NCBI RefSeq assembly: GCF_018613535.1
Contig: NZ_JAGGQB010000002.1
Coordinates: forward strand, 224,562-288,561
Reading direction: 5' to 3'
DNA: 64,000 nt
From: Bacillus sp. ISL-51
GTDB taxonomy: Bacteria; Bacillota; Bacilli; Bacillales; Bacillaceae
Shown: positions 59,989-64,000 of the stretch, piece after piece
How positions within the stretch are numbered: the stretch's first letter is position 1
Layout of the letters: each line of letters opens with the position of its first letter
The notes under the pieces: generated by a model
Databases searched by the model: none
What the model saw: the letters and a program-made list of their open reading frames with translations, nothing else
What the model was told of the DNA's origin: nothing
Position numbers and translations under genes: made by a program

Positions 59989-61017
59989 ACGATCATAAGA
60001 AGCTAATTCCAGTCCGGGCTGCCCATTCATATCATATGAACCCCGAATTCCTTTTTCAAAAGCAATGGTGCCCGCGGCCGCGATCATGGCTGCATTATCC
60101 GTGCATAAAGAAAGCGGCGGAATCACCAGCTCCGGATCTCCTTGATGGCTGAATTCTGTTTGCAGCGCGGCTCTCAGTCCTTTGTTCGCAGCTACGCCTC
60201 CCGCAAGCAGAACTTGTTTGACTCCGTACTCTTTCGCAGCCTTAGACGTTTTTGCCGTCAATACGTCAATAACGCTCTGCTGAAAACTTGCCGCAAGGTC
60301 CTCCGGAGGGATGATCTCTCCTTTTTGCGAGGCATTATGGAGCGTGTTGATTACAGCTGATTTCAGTCCGCTGAAGCTGAAATGATAGGAGCCTTCTTCC
60401 AGCCAAGCACGCGGGAGCCGAATGGAAGCTGTTCCGGTCTCAGCGAGCTTATCTATTTGCGGCCCGCCCGGGTATGGAAGCCCCATCGTTCTTGCCACTT
60501 TATCATAAGCTTCACCTGCGGCATCATCCAGCGTTTCTCCGATAACTTCAAATGAGCCGTGCTCTTTCATGTAAACCAATTCCGTATGTCCGCCTGATAC
60601 AACTAAAGCAAGCGCCGGGAATTGAAGCTCTGTTATCAGTCTGTTCGCATAAATGTGGCCCGCGATATGATGGACGCCGACTAAGGGGATTTGATGAGCA
60701 AAGCTTAATGCCTTTGCCGCATTCACACCGATTAAAAGTGCTCCGACAAGGCCGGGTCCCTCCGTCACGGCAATCGCATCAAGCTCTGAGAACCCAAGCT
60801 CCGCTTTTAACAAAGCTTCCTCAACCACTAGCGTAATCTGCTCCACATGATGTCTTGACGCAATTTCAGGAACCACGCCTCCAAATCGCTTATGGCTTTC
60901 AATTTGAGAAGCGACAACGTTTGAAATTATCTCTTTTCCATTTTTGACGACCGAGGCCGCTGTTTCATCACAGCTTGTTTCGATTCCTAATACATAGATA
61001 TCTTTTTTTTCACTCAT
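59977..61017 (-). CDS. tsaD: tRNA N6-threonylcarbamoyladenosine transferase TsaD
   Basis: A 346-aa ASKHA-fold enzyme ([13 protein letters not shown] ... [14 protein letters not shown] with iron-ligand His residues ... [13 protein letters not shown]). Transfers threonylcarbamoyl to A37 of ANN-decoding tRNAs, working with TsaB and TsaE from the same operon. Former name gcp/ydiE. Confidence 0.96.
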   Translation of the reverse strand: MSEKKDIYVLGIETSCDETAASVVKNGKEIISNVVASQIESHKRFGGVVPEIASRHHVEQITLVVEEALLKAELGFSELDAIAVTEGPGLVGALLIGVNAAKALSFAHQIPLVGVHHIAGHIYANRLITELQFPALALVVSGGHTELVYMKEHGSFEVIGETLDDAAGEAYDKVARTMGLPYPGGPQIDKLAETGTASIRLPRAWLEEGSYHFSFSGLKSAVINTLHNASQKGEIIPPEDLAASFQQSVIDVLTAKTSKAAKEYGVKQVLLAGGVAANKGLRAALQTEFSHQGDPELVIPPLSLCTDNAAMIAAAGTIAFEKGIRGSYDMNGQPGLELASYDRLTL

Positions 61018-61465
61018 GTAATGTCACCCACATTAATAACGCATCTTCCCCGTTATCTGTATAGTATTGTTTTCTGATTCCGCCAGCCTGAAGGCCGAAT
61101 TTTTTATATAAGGACTGGGCGGGATGATTTGAGACCCTTACTTCGAGAGAAAGCCTTCTTGCCTTTTTCTCTCTGCACAATTCAACAGCAGAGCGAAAAA
61201 GCTCTTCTCCTAAAGATTGGCCGCGGTATTCAGGCTTAATGGCTATGTTTGTAATTTGCGCGTCATCTATAATGATCCAAATGCCGCAATACCCCGCCAA
61301 GCACCCATCCTTTTCAATCACAAGATAATGGGCATACGGATTTTCCAAAAGTTCATGGCAAAACGAATCCTTCGTCCAAGGAGAAGTAAAAGAAGCTGTT
61401 TCAATCTCATATATTTGATCAATATCTTCCGGCCGCATACTTCTGATGGCCGCTTTTGTTTTCAT
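61010..61465 (-). CDS. rimI: ribosomal-protein N-acetyltransferase RimI family
   Basis: A 151-aa GNAT protein ([20 protein letters not shown] ... [16 protein letters not shown] as acetyl-CoA loop). The ATG at 61465 follows AGGGTGATAGGG and lies 10 bases after the tsaB stop; the longer frame is within tsaB. Overlaps the tsaD start by 8 bases. Confidence 0.92.
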   Translation of the reverse strand: MKTKAAIRSMRPEDIDQIYEIETASFTSPWTKDSFCHELLENPYAHYLVIEKDGCLAGYCGIWIIIDDAQITNIAIKPEYRGQSLGEELFRSAVELCREKKARRLSLEVRVSNHPAQSLYKKFGLQAGGIRKQYYTDNGEDALLMWVTLHE

Positions 61466-61475
61466 CCCTATCACC

Positions 61476-62165
61476 CTATTTTTGAGATTCAATCCATTTC
61501 GCCTCAGCCTCGGCCAGACGCAAATAATCCGGAACAAGTCGGTGGACATCCTCTTCTTCTTTTTCCATGCCTAAAAACGCGAGTTCTGAAGGCCGCGGAT
61601 TATGCTGCGCAGCCGTTCCCATCACTGCCTGAGATTTTAATCCCTCGATGATGGTTTCTTCGTGAATGCCTGTATCATGTCCTAAAAATAAAACAGGAGA
61701 CCTTTTTTCCCGCAGCATACCGAGCCAGTCAGTCAGCAAGACGTTTTGATCAGACAAAACGGATTGTAAACGGCCGTCCTGATATTCATAGAGCCCTGTA
61801 TAAACTTGTCCGCGCCGTGCATCAAATAACGGGCAGATCAAACCTTGAAAATGCCGGCCATTAGCCGCCAGCGCCTCCAGACTTGATACAGCGGCAATCG
61901 GAAGTTTCAGTGACCAGGCCAGAGTTTTAGCAAGCGTTACACCGATTCTGACACCTGTATAGGAGCCAGGCCCCTTCGCCACTACAATTTTAGAAAGGTC
62001 TTGCGGTTTTAAGCCGCAATCAGCCAGCAATGAATTGACAGCCGGCAGCGCCCGCACTGAATGATTCTTTTTTAAATATGTAATATACTCCGCCATTACC
62101 GTTTTCTCATGAACAAGCGCGGCACCCAGCGTGTAATTAGACGTATCAATTGCCAGTATTGTCAT
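61476..62165 (-). CDS. tsaB: t6A biosynthesis protein TsaB
   Basis: A 229-aa TsaD paralogue lacking the metal site (TILAIDTSNYTLGAALVHEK ... VAKGPGSYTGVRIGVTLAKT). Scaffold of the TsaBDE complex. Overlaps tsaE by 20 bases. Confidence 0.95.
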   Translation of the reverse strand: MTILAIDTSNYTLGAALVHEKTVMAEYITYLKKNHSVRALPAVNSLLADCGLKPQDLSKIVVAKGPGSYTGVRIGVTLAKTLAWSLKLPIAAVSSLEALAANGRHFQGLICPLFDARRGQVYTGLYEYQDGRLQSVLSDQNVLLTDWLGMLREKRSPVLFLGHDTGIHEETIIEGLKSQAVMGTAAQHNPRPSELAFLGMEKEEEDVHRLVPDYLRLAEAEAKWIESQK

Positions 62166-62622
62166 GTTTATTTATCTCCTCACAAAACGTTTCATACCGT
62201 TTTCCACTAGCCGTAAAGGTAATGTCTCTTTCCTCATCGCCGGCTCTTTTTATTACAATTTGCAGCCGTTCTGCCGGCAGCTGCTCCTGAATTAAATGAG
62301 CCCATTCAATTAAACAGACTCCTTGTCCTTCAAAATATTCTTCAAGCCCCAAATCCTCGTTTTCATCCTCCATACGATAGACATCCATATGGTATAAAGG
62401 AAGCGAGCCGTCATGATATTCTTTAATGATCGTAAAAGTAGGGCTGTTCACAACTCTCGTGATCCCTAATCCTTCGGCAAATCCCTTTGTGAAAGTTGTT
62501 TTCCCCGCTCCCAAATCACCTTCAAGTGTCAGAACGTCCCCCGGCTTTGCAAAGGAAGCAGCCAGCTTCGCAACGGCTTTCGTTTCTTCGGGATTCTTAG
62601 TTCTCCATTGTAATGTCTTCAA
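62146..62622 (-). CDS. tsaE: t6A biosynthesis ATPase TsaE
   Basis: A 158-aa P-loop ATPase (LEGDLGAGKTTFTKGFAEGL, MDVYRM, VCLIEWAHLI) that resets the TsaBD complex. Confidence 0.95.
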   Translation of the reverse strand: MKTLQWRTKNPEETKAVAKLAASFAKPGDVLTLEGDLGAGKTTFTKGFAEGLGITRVVNSPTFTIIKEYHDGSLPLYHMDVYRMEDENEDLGLEEYFEGQGVCLIEWAHLIQEQLPAERLQIVIKRAGDEERDITFTASGKRYETFCEEINKHDNTGN

Positions 62623-62637
62623 AGTGAGTCACCCGTC

Positions 62638-63615
62638 TTATTTAAAATGATTGTATCCTTTTTTCTCAAGGACGATTCGTTTTTGATCTCCGGTCTTCAA
62701 TAAGACATTTGCTTCTTTCCGCTCATAAACCGTTCCAACCTGCTTGATTGGAACACCTGATGCTTTACAGCGGTCAAGCAGCCATGTCCACTCCTTCTGA
62801 GAAACCGTCCCAGCCAATTCAAAATCCTCTCCGCCGAATAATGCCCATTCCTTCCATTTAGAATGTGCCTTACGTAAATCAGGATGAACCGGAAGAAGAT
62901 TTTCTTCAATTTCTATAGTAACTGAACTTGCCTCAGCGATTTCATTCAGTTCACTGGCTAAACCGTCACTGATGTCGTTCAATGCCGCACGCTGAAGCCG
63001 AGAGCAGAAACGGCCGGCCTGAACCCTTGGAACAGGACGTTTATGTTTTTGTATAAAATAATCTCTCTCACTGCACGCAGAAGGATCCGTTTCACGCAAT
63101 AGAAGGGAAAGGCCTGCAGCGGACGAGCCGATATCTCCCGTGACAAAAACAACATCACCCGGTCTTGCTGAGCTTCGCAGACAAGCCAGACCCTTTTCAA
63201 CCTCTCCAATAACGGTAACGGTAATGACTGCTTTATCAGAGGCAGAAACCGTATCTCCCCCGATCAAATCCATCCGATATAGTTTCGCCAGTTCTGTCAT
63301 CCCTTCATACATGGCCTGAACTTCTGGTGCCTGCCAGCAAGCAGGAAGCGCAAGAGATACCAAATAAAACTTAGGAATGCCGCCCATTGCCGCAATATCA
63401 CTGATGTTAACAGCAAGTGCCTTATAACCGATATCTTCAGGAGAGAAATATTCTAATTTAAAATGAACATCCTCCACCATTGTATCAAGGCAAACAATTT
63501 GCTGAAAATGTGGTGACGCAGTATAAACCGCACCATCATCACCGATCCCTACATCGACGGAAGTGTGATGAAGCGTATGAGGTGTAATGCTGTGAATCAA
63601 ATCAAATTCATCCAT
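62638..63615 (-). CDS. thiL: thiamine-monophosphate kinase
   Basis: A 325-aa AIR-synthase-like kinase (IGDDGAVY, VCLDTMVEDVHFKLEYFSPE, AVNISDIAAMGG, NDISDGLASELNEIA). Makes thiamine diphosphate from thiamine monophosphate. First gene of thiL-tsaE-tsaB-rimI-tsaD, directly after the rRNA operon as in B. subtilis. Confidence 0.95.
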   Translation of the reverse strand: MDEFDLIHSITPHTLHHTSVDVGIGDDGAVYTASPHFQQIVCLDTMVEDVHFKLEYFSPEDIGYKALAVNISDIAAMGGIPKFYLVSLALPACWQAPEVQAMYEGMTELAKLYRMDLIGGDTVSASDKAVITVTVIGEVEKGLACLRSSARPGDVVFVTGDIGSSAAGLSLLLRETDPSACSERDYFIQKHKRPVPRVQAGRFCSRLQRAALNDISDGLASELNEIAEASSVTIEIEENLLPVHPDLRKAHSKWKEWALFGGEDFELAGTVSQKEWTWLLDRCKASGVPIKQVGTVYERKEANVLLKTGDQKRIVLEKKGYNHFK

Positions 63616-63664
63616 GTTTCCCCCGTCTCCCTTTCTTCCGCTCTTGTGAGATATAGCTGTTTCT

Positions 63665-63693
63665 AGTGTATCGGATTATGTTTCAATATCCAA
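63665..63693 (-). promoter_or_regulatory. SigA promoter of thiL operon
   Basis: On the minus strand TTGGAT (63693-63688), 17 bases, TACACT (63670-63665). Confidence 0.65.
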
Positions 63694-63707
63694 GACTTTA
63701 ACGATAT

Positions 63708-63735
63708 AAAGAAAGCTTGGTTTCATACCAAGCCA
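63708..63735 (-). terminator. second terminator of the rRNA-tRNA operon
   Basis: GGCTTGGT-atga-AACCAAGC followed by TTTCTTT on the minus strand. Confidence 0.8.
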
Positions 63736-63756
63736 TTAGCATTTAAAAGAAAACAC

Positions 63757-63787
63757 AAAAAAAACGAAAACATGATCGTTTCGTTTA
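63757..63787 (-). terminator. first terminator of the rRNA-tRNA operon
   Basis: AACGAAA-cgatcatgt-TTTCGTT followed by T-rich sequence on the minus strand, 10 bases after tRNA-Asp. Confidence 0.8.
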
Positions 63788-63796
63788 CAATGAAAA

Positions 63797-63873
63797 TGGC
63801 GGTCCGGACGGGACTCGAACCCGCGACCTCCTGCGTGACAGGCAGGCATTCTAACCAACTGAACTACCGGACC
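63797..63873 (-). tRNA. tRNA-Asp (GTC)
   Basis: 77 nt including encoded CCA. Acceptor GGTCCGG/CCGGACC, anticodon loop CTGTCAC, T loop GGTTCGAGTCCC. Confidence 0.97.
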
Positions 63874-63884
63874 ATTTTTAAAAT

Positions 63885-63962
<78 letters not shown>

Positions 63963-63983
63963 ATGATAAAAATATATTGAAAA

Positions 63984-64000
63984 GCTTGGCGGCGTCCTAC
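63984..64000 (-). rRNA. rrf: 5S rRNA, 3' end only (cut by window edge)
   Basis: The minus strand reads GTAGGACGCCGCCAAGC, the conserved end of Bacillus 5S rRNA, directly before the tRNAs. Confidence 0.88.

Overview
The window is chromosomal DNA of a Bacillus of the B. subtilis group, most likely the B. amyloliquefaciens/velezensis branch. Gene content and order match the region running from the rrnE end (5S rRNA, tRNA-fMet, tRNA-Asp) through thiL-tsaE-tsaB-rimI-tsaD, ydiF, moaC, rex, tatAy-tatCy, ydiK-ydiL and groES-groEL. Here that region is read leftwards, from base 64000 down. Core protein sequences are close to their B. subtilis counterparts as I remember them; no database was consulted.

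Left flank (1-10289): bdhA (butanediol dehydrogenase); the lysozyme-responsive ECF sigma factor sigV with its anti-sigma factor rsiV; the peptidoglycan O-acetyltransferase oatA, which here appears to have its own ECF-type promoter; the membrane-stress operon pspA-ydjG-ydjH-ydjI behind a SigW-like promoter; a small membrane protein; and a gene broken by an in-frame stop.

Positions 10290-52429 are a complete-looking temperate siphophage of about 42 kb. It is inserted exactly at the stop codon of groEL and flanked by a 19-bp direct repeat that encodes the last GroEL codons. The prophage carries its own hairpin terminator just behind groEL, so the chaperonin operon stays intact. Plus-strand genes at the right end form the lysogeny module: repressor, a PH/SHOCT-domain protein, an ImmA-like protease and a tyrosine integrase. 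The minus strand is one long lytic programme. It starts with a Cro-like regulator, antirepressor and YqaH/YqaI-type host-takeover proteins. Recombination and replication genes follow (annealing protein, 4Fe-4S nuclease, DnaD-like and DnaC-like proteins, Dam methylase, dUTPase), then many small proteins and an ArpU/Xpf-type late regulator. The late operon comes next: small and large terminase, portal, head, connector, tail, tape measure, tail fibre, holin and amidase. The left end carries cargo: an SOS-controlled LexA-like winged-helix protein, and a toxSAS (RelA/SpoT-like) toxin followed by a Panacea-domain antitoxin.

The most notable observations are: (1) the major tail protein is followed by two 85-codon Fn3 modules, each in the next +1 frame and each entered through the same ACGCCCTAA recoding site, predicting a ladder of three tail-tube proteins; (2) a 45-codon YonT-like type I toxin with a matching antisense RNA gene, both too short for normal gene calling; (3) the prophage toxSAS-Panacea cassette with a divergent structured RNA; (4) small plus-strand RNA genes in intergenic gaps of the lytic operon; (5) the groEL attachment site with terminator replacement.

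The right flank (52411-64000) is housekeeping: HrcA/CIRCE-controlled groESL, a CAAX protease, Tat secretion, the redox repressor Rex, molybdopterin synthesis, an ABC-F protein, a DnaA-box cluster, the t6A tRNA-modification set, thiamine-monophosphate kinase and the end of an rRNA operon.
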